A stretch of DNA of 64,000 nucleotides from Aphelenchoides besseyi (Eukaryota > Nematoda > Chromadorea > Rhabditida > Aphelenchoididae), in assembly GCA_024699855.1 (NCBI GenBank), contig JAMPIQ010000001.1, forward strand, positions 6,386,001 to 6,450,000, given 5' to 3'. Made by a program: the position numbers and the translations under genes. The notes under the pieces were generated by a model. It searched no databases, had not been told where the DNA came from, and worked only from the letters and a program-made list of their open reading frames with translations. Below, piece after piece: positions 1 to 11,010 of the stretch. The first letter of the stretch is position 1. Every line of letters starts with the position of its first letter.

Positions 1-121
1 AACTCAAAGACACTACCGATCTTCCAACTATTCGCCCAACAAGTGAAATGACAGGTTTGTGTGAATGAACAGAATTGAAGCTCTCGACTTTAAAACTTTT
101 ATTCGAATCTAGGCCATCAAA

Positions 122-1289
122 TTAACCGATAAACTTTTGAACACATTCACGATCACCAACGTTAACAAAAAGCACACGGGTAAGAATTGTTTTTTGGTTA
201 TGAAGAGCGAAAATTTTGAGAGCAATAAAATGCGATTCTTTAAATAACAAGTCAAGCTTATCGTAGATGTTCTCCCACTGTAAAGGAACTAGTTTGAATT
301 TGTAGTGAATTTCAACGTTGTATTGGCAGATGATCGGCAATTTGGCTCGTTCATCTATAAGACATCAAATGATCAGCAATTAGAACAGATCGAACTCACC
401 ATGCAGCACTTTCAAGAGCTCAAACTCCCCTCCTTCAATATCGATAGTCATGAAGTCAACTATTTTGCCTTTGTTTTCGGTTGCCATCAACTCGACAAAC
501 GCACGGTGAGCGATATGTTGAGTAGTATAGCTTTTGCCTGAAAGTCATAGTGAACACGTGAATACATTTGACCTTTACCGTAAACCACTGCCGACTTGTT
601 TTTATTCGTGGCAGCCACAGCCGCATGAATGAAACGCGAGTTTGGTTCTGCTTCCACGAGCTTTCGATTTTCTTCGATTGGATCTACGCCCAAGAACTGA
701 CATTGCGGATACTTTTGCTGCATTTTCTTCTCAACTTCCCAATCGTGACCGACCCCGAGGGTCACAAAATTACAAGGCGCCCAAGGATCCAGGAGCTTCA
801 AAAAGTATTTTGTTTCGTCCGTATTCTTCAGTTCAAACGGTTGTAAGACGCAACGAAAGCCGCTCATAGCCGTCTCAAAATACGTGTTATTGTATTCGAG
901 TGCGAAAAAACAAAATACCTTTATGAGCGGAATCATGGCTTTAAAACGTTGATCTCGTGCGGCGAAATGTTCCAAAATGAACGAGTTGATGTCACGTTGT
1001 GTAGTTTGCATTTGCTTGATGAGGTCTGTTGTGTTGTATACACAAGAAGATTGCTTCTTCGTTTCCACATCCTTCTGAAACTCAACATCTGTTTGAATGA
1101 CGTTAATATGCAACGAACGCCGGTTAAATTCTGCGAAGCTACTTGGTGCGCCATTCTAATGTTTTGTACTTGAAGATTACTGACGCTGTTCGAAAGGTCT
1201 GTGAGACGCCAATTGACTGTTAAGATGAATAGGACTAACGCAACACCAATCAAGCTATAAAAGCCACGTAACGCATATTCAGGTATCAT
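122..1289 (-). CDS. FkbM-family methyltransferase, type II membrane protein
   Basis: Spliced as complement(122..354, 400..537, 579..1074, 1119..1289), giving 345 aa with all phases consistent and introns of 45, 41 and 44 bp. Residues about 8-25 form one hydrophobic helix (YSLIGVALVLFILTVNW), so the protein is probably anchored with the enzyme domain in the lumen or outside. The C-terminal two thirds match the nematode FkbM methyltransferase family: CNFVTLGVGHDWEVEKK is the S-adenosylmethionine-binding start, followed by GVDPIEENRKL and FMTIDIEGGEFELLK, whose acidic D-x-E-G motif is a family hallmark. The substrate is unknown; relatives methylate small molecules or glycans. A TTTCAG 18 bases upstream of the ATG looks like a spliced-leader acceptor. 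The family assignment is fairly secure; the biological role is not. Confidence 0.85.
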
Positions 1290-1765
1290 TGTAGCAGAAA
1301 TCAAACCTGAAACGAAGGGTTAAAAGATCGCTATTTGTTGTAGACGCAAATTTCATAAGTTTGAATGAATTCATCGAAACATTTTCAACAACTTAATAAA
1401 CACCAAAACAGCAGCTAAATGCAAAAGGCTCTCTTCTGGAAGTAGGGAAAACTGTCTGACTGAACGTCCAAAATCGATTATCCTGAAAGTGTACTTATTG
1501 TTGGAGCTCGTCGGAAGCTATCGATCAAATTGAACGTCCAGTAAAGACCGCTTGTTTGAGAGCTACAGAAATAGAAGTTATCATCGAATTGGTTATGCGG
1601 TTGTTGAAGTTTGAAGAGAATTCTTTTACGACAATTCTTAGACTTCTAATTCCATCAAAATGCGTAGAAGATCAGTATTCTACACGTTTATTCGTTCTGC
1701 TATTTGATAGTCGACTGTTCTTACAAGCACACAGAAAATGATAAGCAAGCGTTATTCAAAGAATG
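1290..1765. other. Intergenic region, no supported gene
   Basis: This stretch separates two minus-strand genes. An open frame at 1556-1741 on the plus strand has no ATG context, splice signals or recognisable protein features and is probably chance. Nothing else was seen. Confidence 0.5.
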
Positions 1766-2520
1766 TCAAACTTTCTTTAGTGTTTTGCGAGTTTTGGTCT
1801 TTGAATTGGTGGACAATTTCTTAGTCGATTGATTGATTTCGTCGTCCGACTTCTCGACTTTCAAACTTTTGATAGACTCCAAAGTGTCGTCCTCATCGGA
1901 TTTGGACTAAAATCCTACAATAGAAACAGCTCTTCGTCTGACTAACCGACCTGATAGAAACCCTGTTTGATTTTAAGTTTCCGACTTTCCTCCAACTGTT
2001 TCTCGCGTTTCTTTACCATCGACGGAGTTGGTTCTACGACTTCTGGATACGACTCATCAAACACTTCCACCGACTTGCGCTGCAATTCAAACTCAAATGG
2101 ATCTTTGATTCGAACACTCACTTTTGTCTTCTCGATTATGATCACTTGTTTTGGAGTTGTAGACGTTGTTTTGCTCTTCATATTTTTTTGCTTTGCCAGC
2201 TCGACTATTTTTGCGTTCGTTTCGACTGAACCTTAACTTTGTTTCTGACGAAAGATCGAACTCACGTTTTCCACTCGTCGACTTCGGCGTCTTCTTTCCC
2301 GATGGCGATAACTGGAACAGAAGTACTTGAAACTAGTGGATTCAAAACTTACTGTCGTTTTTCCAGCTACTTTTGGAAAGTCCTTTTGATTTGTGGGATT
2401 CTTCTTTGAACAGCCGACGACCAACGGCACCACGGAGATAAGAAGCATGTAAGCAAGAATATAAAGCGAAAACTGAGTATCGAATGATTAAAAACGAACC
2501 ACGAGAATATTCGTCTCCAT
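1766..2520 (-). CDS. Small single-pass membrane protein with long charged tail
   Basis: Spliced as complement(1766..1906, 1951..2225, 2266..2311, 2353..2472, 2500..2520), giving 200 aa. The N-terminus METNILVFSLYILAY continues into MLLISVVPLVVGC, one long hydrophobic segment, so it is a signal anchor or a type III single-pass protein. The rest is hydrophilic, rich in Lys, Ser, Thr and Glu, and ends in KTRKTLKKV. The first intron as modelled is only 27 bp (2473-2499), the weakest junction; a 30-bp version starting at the preceding GT is also in frame. An internal start at 2448 would avoid it but would lose half of the membrane helix. No family was recognised. Two other loci here (about 12939 and 19242) share the pattern of a short N-terminal helix plus Lys/Ser-rich tail. 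Confidence 0.65.
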
Positions 2521-2911
2521 CAGTTCAGCGCGAGCCAACAAAGCAAATGAAAGCTGACCAACAGAATGGTCGTAATTCAACTCAAAAATGAGTTTTCCAT
2601 AAACTATCGAACAAAAAGACAAATTGACCGTTCGCATTGTTCTTTTTTGGTTGATGTACACAATGAGTCAACGTTATTTATTTGGATATACAGATGATTG
2701 AGTTTTGTTACTCTAAGAGCTAAATGTAGTCTAAACTTTTCGTTTTTGAGAATGTGAACGTCGCCGAATGTCTAGTTCACATGACAACAACCATATGAAC
2801 GATTCCACCAAACTTATCGACGTGTTCACTCTCGACCTCATTCGCTGATTCAACCCGTCAATCAACCGCTCTTTTTCGATCGACCACTTTCATCGGCTTC
2901 CCAGGGACAAC

Positions 2912-2982
2912 CGTCCTATGGTGTAAAGGCAGCACTTTGGACTTTGAATCCAACAATCTGAGTTCGATTCTCAGTAGGACGA
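2912..2982 (+). tRNA. tRNA-Gln (UUG)
   Basis: The cloverleaf is readable directly. The acceptor stem CGTCCTA pairs with TAGGACG, the anticodon arm is TTGGA-CTTTGAA-TCCAA with anticodon TTG, and the T arm is CTGAG-TTCGATT-CTCAG. The D arm carries an ordinary GG. The GTTCGATT box serves as the B box of the internal polymerase III promoter. Confidence 0.9.
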
Positions 2983-3316
2983 AACCTTTTGCTCGAGAAC
3001 ACGTGTCTTTCGTTCACAACGTGTAAATGGATGTAACGAATAAATGAGTGTGGGTACAGAAGTTTTCGTTGTTCTTTGATTGTAAAACAAAGTTGTGGAA
3101 TTCTGAAAAACATGAAATTGACCGCCGTTAGAAACCCAAGTTGAATATTACTCATGAGCACAAATCGATTTGTCCAGTTTCTTTCGACGCCAGTTTTACC
3201 TGAGCTTCATTCCTCTAACAGATCTCGGTACAAATGTCTATCATCTTTGACCTCAATAGCAACTCAAAAATCGGAGTGTTTGTGTCAAGAGCTCCTGTGA
3301 TGCACTTGTAATCACT

Positions 3317-3386
3317 TCCTCGGTAGTATAGTAATAAGTATCCGCGCCTGTCACGTGCGAGACCCGGGTTCGATTCCCGCCATCGA
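3317..3386 (+). tRNA. tRNA-Asp (GUC)-like, degenerate acceptor stem
   Basis: The anticodon arm CGCGC-CTGTCAC-GTGCG (anticodon GTC) and a TTCGATT T loop are intact and match tRNA-Asp. The acceptor strands TCCTCGG and CCATCGA pair at only four of seven positions and the T stem has one mismatch. This suggests a decaying gene copy or a tRNA-derived sequence rather than a working tRNA. Confidence 0.6.
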
Positions 3387-3553
3387 AAGTACCTTTTTTG
3401 CCTTCATTAAGCCGTTTTTTTAGTATCTCTTTCTTACTTTATCGCATGATATCAAACTGGAACAGGAGCTTGTCTTTTTTGACTCAAGAGTTTGATTTTT
3501 AAAAATCCGTTAAGGTTTTTTTAACCTTAGATATCTTGATAATCATAGAAAGT

Positions 3554-3769
3554 TCAACCATTTGGTCTTGATACTTCTCCCTTTTGACACACAAATTCAT
3601 CGACTTCCGGCAGGTGACCAAAACGAAAAGCCCCCACTTTAATGTTGTGCGGTTTGTACATCTGCAAACTCTTTTCGTCATTCTTCTGCTTATAGTAATT
3701 GCTCAGAAAAGTATTGAAATTGAACAACGCTGATGAGCAATTGTTATGAACTCACTGTTTAAACAACAT
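3554..3769 (-). CDS. Possible small protein, low support
   Basis: A frame on the minus strand ends at 3554 and reads MYKPHNIKVGAFRFGHLPEV and onward without a stop for about 55 codons. It can be linked by a predicted 54-bp intron to an ATG at 3769. Composition looks protein-like but nothing is recognised. The proposed start lies only 55 bases from the ATG of the divergent gene at 3825 and inside that gene's likely promoter (TATTTAAAG near 3775), which argues against it. It may be chance. Confidence 0.25.
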
Positions 3770-3824
3770 GATCGTATTTAAAGCTCAGATAGGACGCGAA
3801 CATCAACTGACTAATTGAACAATC

Positions 3825-4331
3825 ATGAAATTGTTCTTCGTCCTATTACTTTTAATCGTTCTAATTGCTGGCAAGTTCTCGATCGAAGGTGTGTGACGCG
3901 ACTATTTCTTTCAGTTTCCGCGGAAGCCTCAACATCACATGGACACAATGGTCATCTAAAAAAAAGAATCAACAGAAAGGGTAGATCTAACGTGAAAAGA
4001 AACCATAGACCTTTTAATCATCGAAAAAAGCGAACCGGTAGATTGGCAGTTAGCTCATCATCGAATAATTCGGACGACTATCCAGACGATGACGACGGTT
4101 CGTTGTTTAAAATAATCTTAACATCTAACACACAATCATTTAGACGACGATGATGATGACGGGTACTTTTAAGAGAAATAGCGACAGAACAACAATTTCA
4201 GATACGATAATTTTGATCCTTGCACTTGCTATAATTGGGGAAGGCCTAACAACTCGGGGCGATTTAACAATAGAGGACGAAGAAACAATCGCCGTAATCA
4301 AAACCGTGGCCATTGGAACTATGGAAAGTAA
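3825..4331 (+). CDS. Small secreted protein: basic, acidic and Asn/Arg-rich blocks
   Basis: Spliced as join(3825..3870, 3915..4097, 4144..4162, 4202..4331), giving 125 aa. The N-terminus MKLFFVLLLLIVLIAVSAEA is a clear signal peptide. It is followed by a Lys/Arg-rich stretch with dibasic sites (KKR, KRNHR, KKR) that could be processing sites. A run of about 14 mostly Asp residues follows, then a tail around YDNFDPCTCYNWGRPNN with only two cysteines and many Arg, Asn and Gly. The first intron is best read as GC-AG (GCAAGT donor, 44 bp), since a GT donor in the right frame would leave only 26 bp. Charge blocks and length suggest a secreted peptide precursor, cuticle-associated or antimicrobial peptide; no family was recognised. 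A TATA-like TATTTAAA lies about 50 bases upstream. Confidence 0.7.
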
Positions 4332-4589
4332 ATCGGATAGAAGCAGAAAGACGAGTTGATGAATGAATTTCGAAGTATAATTCAAATTTTTATTGCGCAC
4401 TCTTCCTGGACAATCAAATAAACGCCGCAGAGGTTAAATGACATGTTTATTACTCTTTAATTAACATTCGCTCTTTGATGGCATTCTCTTCGACTTCGAC
4501 TTCGATAGTTGTCTTTCAGTTGTCGTTGATAGTCGGGCAATCTAAAGAAATCATATTGTTTATTAAACAACAAAGAGCCAAAAAGTATT

Positions 4590-4671
4590 CGCAGTCAGCA
4601 GGATTCGAACCTGCGCGGCCGAAACCAATTGATTTCTAGTCAATCCCCTTAGACCACTCGGGCATGACTGC
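4590..4671 (-). tRNA. tRNA-Ser (AGA)
   Basis: Read on the minus strand, the acceptor GCAGTCA pairs perfectly with TGACTGC and the discriminator is G, as expected for serine. The anticodon arm is TTGACTAGAAATCAA (anticodon AGA). A long variable arm with paired ends is present, followed by the T arm GCAGG-TTCGAAT-CCTGC. No intron. Confidence 0.93.
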
Positions 4672-4954
4672 ACACAGCGTCGTAGTCGAACGAGCGAGTT
4701 TTCTTCTCTTCGCCCGCCAGTCGTGTGTGTCAGTGGCTGTTCGTCCCACCCACTTTCACTAGAAAAAGGAAAGATCACTTCTCCAATGTTTCCACTTACA
4801 GATCAAGTAAAGACACTTAAATGAACGGGATTCAATGTTAGTGATTCAAGCTTTCTTCGAGTGAGAAAAACAACTCAATTCAGTTTGCGGCGACCATTCT
4901 CTTGAGGTCGTTCACTGTTTCTTTTGCTCTTCAGCTATCGAAATTTTTCGCATC

Positions 4955-5398
4955 ATGAGCGACAAAAAAGTTGGTTGCAATTAACGGAGATTGATTGCTG
5001 TTTCAGGACGAACAAGCGAACAACAACGCCGCCCCCGAAGACGCTAACACCGCACGTGATCCAACTCCATCTGAAGACGCAAAAACTGCCGAGAAACCGA
5101 CCACTTCTGAAGACTCACACACAGCTCGTGATCCAACCGAAAACGAGCTCAAAGAGTCGCGTTCCACTGCTGCCGCCAATCGTCCCGTTCAAGAGTACAA
5201 CATGAATCAACAATACGGCAACGAAGAGTACGACATGTTAGAGTGAGTTGCGCGAAAGAAAGAAAGAAGCAGCCGTTGACCACTTTTTTCAGCATCATGG
5301 CGAAACGCAATGCCAAACAAAACCAAGTAGATCCGGCAACAGCAGCGGCCCAGAAGAAACTGCTCCGTAAAGCTCAACGCAAGTCCAGTCCCCAATGA
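4955..5398 (+). CDS. Low-complexity acidic protein with basic C-terminus, unknown
   Basis: Spliced as join(4955..4969, 5007..5242, 5293..5398), giving 118 aa with consistent phases and GTGAGT/TTTCAG junctions at the second intron. The first coding exon is only five codons (MSDKK). The middle carries three loose repeats of a Glu-Asp-(Ala/Ser)-x-x-(Thr)-Ala pattern (PEDANTARDPT, SEDAKTAEKPT, SEDSHTARDPT). The C-terminus DPATAAAQKKLLRKAQRK is basic. There is no signal peptide or membrane helix, so it is probably cytosolic or nuclear and largely disordered. A CTCTTCAG 24 bases before the ATG looks like a trans-splice acceptor. Family not recognised. Confidence 0.65.
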
Positions 5399-5995
5399 GT
5401 TGCGTGTGTCTATGAAATGAGAAATAAACTCGTACGAACATTTCTACTTTTCATTCGAACTAAACATCTTGACTGTCGTGTATTCATCCGAACAGCGCCA
5501 TTGACGTTGCTGTTTGCGCTCCTGTTGGGTTTGCTTGCAGCAGAAGAAGTTGATCGATCAAGATGAAACAACTCAGACAATTCTCACCATCTAAAGTCCC
5601 GGCATGTGGAACGAAAGTCGGCAGACCTCACAAACGGGTTGTTGACTTAAAATTACTGATGCAAGAACTAAATCTAAAACTAAAATAGATGGGTACCCAC
5701 GAGTGTTCTCACTCTACAAGACGCAATCGAACTTGTTGTTTCTGGCCAGCCAACATCTCGGTTCTTCACTCAATTTCCATTACTTCTGTTGATGAGCACA
5801 AAATGGATTGAGAAGAAACACACTGTTTCAATGCTCTCGAACAATCCACTAAACACAACTCTCAAGAGCATCTACTGAAAGTTAGTCTGTAGGTCGCATT
5901 TCATAGAGACAATAAATTGCTAATTTCTGCTGAAAACAAGTTCATTCGTGAAAACCACTCAAACGCGACTGGTCACGACACTTGTTCTTCTCGTC
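5399..5995. other. Intergenic region
   Basis: An AATAAA at about 5423 probably ends the gene before it. A short frame starting at about 5562 runs some 40 codons but has no splice or family support. Nothing else was recognised. Confidence 0.45.
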
Positions 5996-6951
5996 ATGCC
6001 TTCCAACGTGGGAGATTCGCGTTACAAAGACCGTGAGATGTGAGTTTCGATTATTAGCTTCCGTTCAATGCATTTGTTTCAGTCGTGGATACAAACCACT
6101 TTCCAACCGTTCTACACGCAGCGGTCATTCGTCGGTTCAAGTGAGTCGGGATTTAACGGCTATTAACGTTGTTGTTTAGTCTATTCAGGAACCAACATCT
6201 ACTTCTCACAACCTGTCGAACACTTCATCGAAGAGCAGTGACGACTTCTTGGAGGAGTCAACTCGTGAGATGTTTGGAACGGGCATTCTAATGGACCAAT
6301 CCGATATCTCGTCCACTCCAGCTGTTGAAAGTTCGGTTGAGTCCCACGCAAACAGTAGCGAGTTAGTATATGGGAGTTCGCAGCAATTCGCGAGCAACCA
6401 ACCAGACGATTCTTCGCCCGATCAGTTACCGTCTCCATCGGCGACTGCCAGTCAAATGTGCCGTCGTGATCTCTACATTTCAATGGAACAGCAACCAGAA
6501 TCCTACGATCCCGACGATCTACACACAAAGGCAGCGGACGACGCAAACCTGGATGAGGTGTTCATCGGAGCTCAACGTAAAAGTTCACTCCAAAAGTTCT
6601 TGCGTCCGAACGAGTTCCGTCTCTACTACGAGAAGCCGAAACATCGTGCAGACATTCCATTGAAGTTGCCGCTCTCATTGGCTTACATGAGTAGTGATCA
6701 AAAAGCGAGGAGTCGAGTTGTCAGGCGAGTAATCAGTTCGATTTTCAGGTGTATACGTTTCTGGTCACTTGTACGCAATCGACGAGCTCCCAGAAAAGTT
6801 GGCAAGTGGTCACTGGAGCAGATGGTTTGACATTTGCGACGTTGTCCGCTCTCATGAATTACCACAAGATCTACTCGTTTACTCATCCGAAAACTGGCAA
6901 ACCGGAGGCCTTTCCGATTTGGTTGTCAGGATTCAGTGGGACCAAGAGTAG
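5996..6951 (+). CDS. Uncharacterised 278-aa protein with Ser-rich linker
   Basis: Spliced as join(5996..6039, 6083..6140, 6180..6711, 6749..6951), with introns of 43, 39 and 37 bp and consistent phases. Residues about 20-140 are Ser/Thr/Asp/Glu-rich and look disordered. The C-terminal half looks folded: QKFLRPNEFRLYYEKPK and IPLKLPLSLAYM are followed by a block containing VSGHLYAIDELPEKL, WSRWFDICDVV and a terminal LVVRIQWDQE. No signal peptide or membrane helix is present, so it is likely intracellular. No family was recognised. The last junction uses a GTCGAG donor, the weakest point of the model. AATAAA near 7000 is a likely polyadenylation signal. Confidence 0.65.
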
Positions 6952-7234
6952 TGAACAACAAGATAGTTAAACTTTGATTTGTTCACTTTGCACAAAAATA
7001 AATTAGTCTAAAAGAACTTTCTTCAATTAAAAACATTTAGATTAAACAAGAAAAGAGTTCTGAACCATATCTTAGGAATTCAATCCAATAAACAACCACT
7101 TAGAACACGATGATTGCTGGAATGAAATGCCAATTGAGTAGTCGACTTAAGAACAGAGGTGCATTTCATTTGATTTGAAGGATTAGAACCAAACGGTCAC
7201 TTTGAAATTCAACACCTCATAGACTACTCAACAG

Positions 7235-8244
7235 ATGTCAACTCAGAATACAACAACTACCAATCAGCCTGTTGGACAGCAGATGACTACCAATCAGCCT
7301 CTTGGACAACAAACGACCACTGCGGATTCGGCTTCTCTCGTTCAGACTCCGAACATTGTCGGATTGCCCGCCAATGAAGCAATCGAACGCCCGACGGAAG
7401 AAGACATTCCAAAACCGGATGAAGAGGGAGAGTATACCGAACAGGTAGGAACATCTGCTCTACTGATCTATTGCTTTAGCTATCCGATTACACGGACAAC
7501 GATGTTGATTTGCGCCAGAAGTATTCGCATACCGGTGCATTGACTTGGTATCGTCGAGTTCAGCCGTTGATGCGAAACAAACGCGTTCGAGTGTATGCGC
7601 TGGCAAACTTTATTTTCCTGCTTATCAATGTGATGCTCTTGTTGGCCTTGGTGGTGATTGCTGTTTTGGCGGTTGTCAATGGAATTCAAGTGAGTGGCTG
7701 GAGCAGAATTTATTCCCGACTTTCAGGCAGCTTCTCGGCTTCGCATGGACAAACCATGTTTGTACGAATTTGGATCGTGGTCCAGTTGTCCTGCAACTTG
7801 TACGTCCAACGGAACTACGAATTGGCGTATACGCAAGGTCATTCCGAGCACCATCGTCTATGCACGTGGTCGGTTTGCTCGCGATGCTCCGTGTCCCGAG
7901 GATGTGGAAAACTTGGTGGTTAGTTTTCGTTCAACTGCTATGAATTTGTGGAAGTTGCAGGAAAAGGCGCCGTGTAATACACATGCCTGTCCGATTCTAC
8001 TGTCTGCAATTGACTATAAGAAGGATTGTTGGCGTAATAATGCTAACGATAAGAACGCAGGTTGTTATCGTATTCGTGATATTCCAATTGGCGACTATTC
8101 GGTTTTTTCAAGCTTCCAATTAACTTACTAGTTTTCACTTTAGGTTACCATCGACACAACTGATCTCATTAAATCATGTGAGTGTCCATAATAGTTCAAA
8201 GCTGTTTATATGAAACTTGTCATCTAGTGATCGTGTTTTTGTAG
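7235..8244 (+). CDS. Type II membrane protein with thrombospondin type 1 repeat
   Basis: Spliced as join(7235..7444, 7480..7689, 7727..7918, 7961..8101, 8144..8177, 8228..8244), giving 267 aa. The first 70 residues are Thr/Gln-rich with the repeat TTNQPVGQQ. A single helix (ALANFIFLLINVMLLLALVV) at about residues 108-128 has basic residues before it, so the C-terminus should be outside. It is followed by a thrombospondin type 1 module with W-x-x-C (GSWSSCPATC) and a closing EKAPCNTHACP. Two more cysteines and a short hydrophobic end (SLIVFL) follow. The intron at 7919-7960 is in frame and could be retained, which would add 14 residues inside the module. TSP1 modules bind matrix or glycosaminoglycans, so a cell-surface or cuticle-facing role is inferred. 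Confidence 0.75.
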
Positions 8245-8554
8245 TTTAAACGTCATAAAAAAGTGTTAGAAAGTCTTCTTTCCATTAAGATCGGAAAAAT
8301 GAAGTCGTAATGAGTAGACAGAAAGCGGTCAGAATTGGCTTCCTGTGCTCACAACGATCATAGCAGTTCTAATGAAGCCGGAGAATTACTGACCGCAGAA
8401 TGGGTTTAATCTGAAAAGCATGAGAAAGCCAAAACTTGTTCTTTTGATTCAAGACAAAATTAACAGGTATTACGTCAAAAACCAAGTCTTGTCTTCTCGA
8501 TTTGTGCTGATTGAATGGAAAAGAGAACATTTCCAGTGATGGCAAAAAGTTTAA

Positions 8555-8653
8555 CGTGCACTGCAGGATTCGAACCTGCGCGGGCGAACCCAATGGATAT
8601 CTCCAATTCGCCGAACTAGCAGTCCATCTCCTTAACCACTCGGACAAATGCAC
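8555..8653 (-). tRNA. tRNA-Ser (GCU) with 18-bp intron
   Basis: On the minus strand the acceptor GTGCATT pairs with AGTGCAC (one wobble) and the discriminator is G. The anticodon arm GGACTGCTA...ATCC is interrupted after the base 3' of the anticodon by an 18-bp insert (8599-8616), the canonical place for a nuclear tRNA intron. The T arm GCAGG-TTCGAAT-CCTGC is perfect. The variable arm is long, as in serine tRNAs. Confidence 0.9.
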
Positions 8654-9008
8654 GACACTACACGAGACGAAGAACGCGCTTTTATCGGCCTTTCGCTTCT
8701 CTCCACCAAAACTCCGTCTCGTTTCTTTTCGCCGACCAACAGAACGGAAAGCTTTCGGTACGATAAAAACGCTAAACAGTTCTCCTCATTTGGTCTCATC
8801 GAATTGGACTTTGATTGGAGCTACTCGGTATTCGTCCGTAGACTTTGGATCGACAGCTCTACAGTCTTATTGAGGTCATATATCCGTCGCTCTTCTTCTG
8901 ACAGTAACTGTTTATTAAACGCATTACTGCAATGAAATATAGGAGCGATAGGAGACTCAGAAATGACGATTATAAGCAAACTCGATAAGAAGAAGATTAG
9001 ATCAACCA
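8654..9008. other. Intergenic region with 3' UTR of the NHL gene
   Basis: This lies between a tRNA gene and the stop codon of the minus-strand NHL gene. Open frames here are short and lack splice logic. Nothing further was seen. Confidence 0.5.
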
Positions 9009-10332
9009 TTAGAAGACATGTACGCAGTTGTTTCCGAAATCGACCACGTAAATCCGACCATCGTGCCCCACGCAAACATCAGACGGACGATCCATCGAGA
9101 AGCCGGCGGTTGCGGGAGTCAACGGCGCAGTTGAGTTAGATTCCGAGCCCGACGAGTTGAATGCTAAGCGACTCAAATAGTTGCTTATTCCGAGAGCAAA
9201 CTTACATTCCGACGCACTAGTAGTCATCGGCTTCATCTTGTACGGTTGGTCCAGGCCGAGAATCGACAGAACGCGCATTTGGTACCAACCAAAGACCTAA
9301 AACACAAACCAGGTGGTTGGCTGGAAACCCAAAACTCACTTGAACCCTGTTGCAACGAGAGTCACAGACCAAAATATTGCCGGCATTATCCAAAGCTACT
9401 CCTTGTGGTCGACAAAAGCAGCCGGGAGACATGCCTTCGCCTCCATACAATATGACATCGGTGACGTCTCGGTTCATGTCGACAACAGCAACACGATGTC
9501 CGTTGAAGTCGCTGCAAAGCAGCGGTGAAAGGAGGTTAAACAGACGCGACTCACGTAACCACCAGAAATCCGTCGGGCAGAAAGACTAGACCGCGTGGTG
9601 AGAAGAGAGTCTTGCCGGTGAAAGTAGAATCAAATGTACATTTGCGAAGAAAGTAACCGTAGATTGAGAAGATTTGAATGCGGTGGTTGCGAGTATCCGA
9701 AATGGCGATCTCGTTTTTAGCATTACAAGCCACACCCCACGGATAGTTGAACTGACCGGGTGCTCGTCCACAACTGCCGAACATAAAAATGAAGCGACCA
9801 AACTCGTCGAAGACCTGGATTCGATGGTTGTCTTTGTCAGCAACGATTATTTGATTCTGAAAGTGGATACGTGTTGGAATGAGCAGTGACCTTACTAGTG
9901 AATTGGTTGCTATTCCCGCCGGTCTGTTCATTTGTCCGGGACCAGTTCCGAAGGTTCCAAACTTGCTGATGAATTGGCCTTCCGGAGTGAAGATCTGAAA
10001 CAGGATGTCGATGAAGCAACAAGCTCTCGACTCACTTGGATTCGATTGTTTGAGCGATCGGCAACTAGAATTCGACCACGTTTGTCGCAAGCGATTCCCC
10101 ACGGTCGAGAAAGCTTTCCGTCTTCTTGGCCCTCGCCTCCGAACGTGAATGCCGGAACAACTCGCTGTTCGATCTCCGAGTAGTCGCGATAGCCGTAGCG
10201 AACAGACGAATTGACGTTGGGAGTCTGTGGTTGTTTGACAGGCGAAGAGATGCTTTCGTCACCGAACAACTCGTTGTAGAGAATGGCCTCCAACGAGACG
10301 GGCGAAATGACCGGCGAACTTCGAAGACTCAT
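9009..10332 (-). CDS. NHL-repeat protein, LIN-41/TRIM71-like propeller without RING
   Basis: Spliced as complement(9009..9163, 9206..9296, 9340..9511, 9555..9856, 9896..9994, 10036..10332), giving 371 aa. Introns of 39-43 bp fall at or near blade boundaries. After about 75 residues of Ser/Pro-rich leader come six NHL blades, for example [55 protein letters not shown] and [19 protein letters not shown], ending in [17 protein letters not shown]. The order and wording match the C-terminal propeller of LIN-41/TRIM71, which binds mRNA hairpins in the Brat/LIN-41 class. No RING, B-box or filamin domain precedes it: a TTCAG lies nine bases upstream of the ATG and no coding exon was found behind it. 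It could therefore be an RNA-binding adaptor without ubiquitin-ligase activity. Blade 6 carries a Ser/Thr-rich insertion. Confidence 0.85.
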
Positions 10333-11010
10333 CGTTGATTCCTGAAGAGAAGAAACGAATCAACAACAAAGAGATAGCAACTGATAGTCAAAAGAAAAAA
10401 AGTAAAGCGGAGAAGAAAAAGGCAATCATTCAAGAACCATCAAAGGCAAGAAATTGTCTTGACTAAAAGTTACGAATAATGTCAATGAAAAAGACGGTTT
10501 CCCTGTTGTTTGAGTCAAAGGTCAATTCTTAACATAAGTTCAAAGTAACCGCAATGTCATTGACTCCAACGATACTCACAACCTGAGTCTGTGGGTGCAC
10601 ATCCAAAGCTAAGAAGTCAACTTGGAATCGAAACTGACGTAATGTCTTAGTTTGCATACCCACTGTAAACTCTCAAACGTCAATTGAACATCTCTTGAAT
10701 CAAACAATTTCATCGTTGGAAAAACAGCAATCTTGTTAATAAATGGAAACTAATAACAAACTTTCGATGATACAAAACGCCATTCTCGATCAGAAAGAAA
10801 CAATCGTTTTCGGTCTTCACTATTCAAAAACAACATCAAGTTGCAAATCCCGGATTACCGAAGCAGCCGAATAATTTAGTAGGAATACAAGGCACTTGAG
10901 ACAATCAACAAGCTCTCCAATTTCTTGATTTTCATTCAACAGCTGTAAATGAACGAGGATTGCTTGCATGCAGAGAACATATTTCAATTGTTTATTTGCT
11001 CCCAAAACTA
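10333..11010. other. Intergenic region
   Basis: No coding exon with splice signals was found on either strand. In particular there is no RING or B-box exon that could extend the NHL gene upstream. The DNA is AT-richer than the flanking exons. Confidence 0.5.

Noticed and set aside
487..1113. A single 208-aa open frame taken as a whole gene
   Set aside because: It is the middle of the FkbM gene. Its real borders are splice sites at 579 and 1074, and its first codons lie in an intron.
7940..8240. C-terminus ending in KSCECP by reading past the GTGAGT at 8178
   Set aside because: GTGAGT is a strong donor with a TCTAG acceptor 50 bases later, giving a cleaner end; kept only as an alternative.
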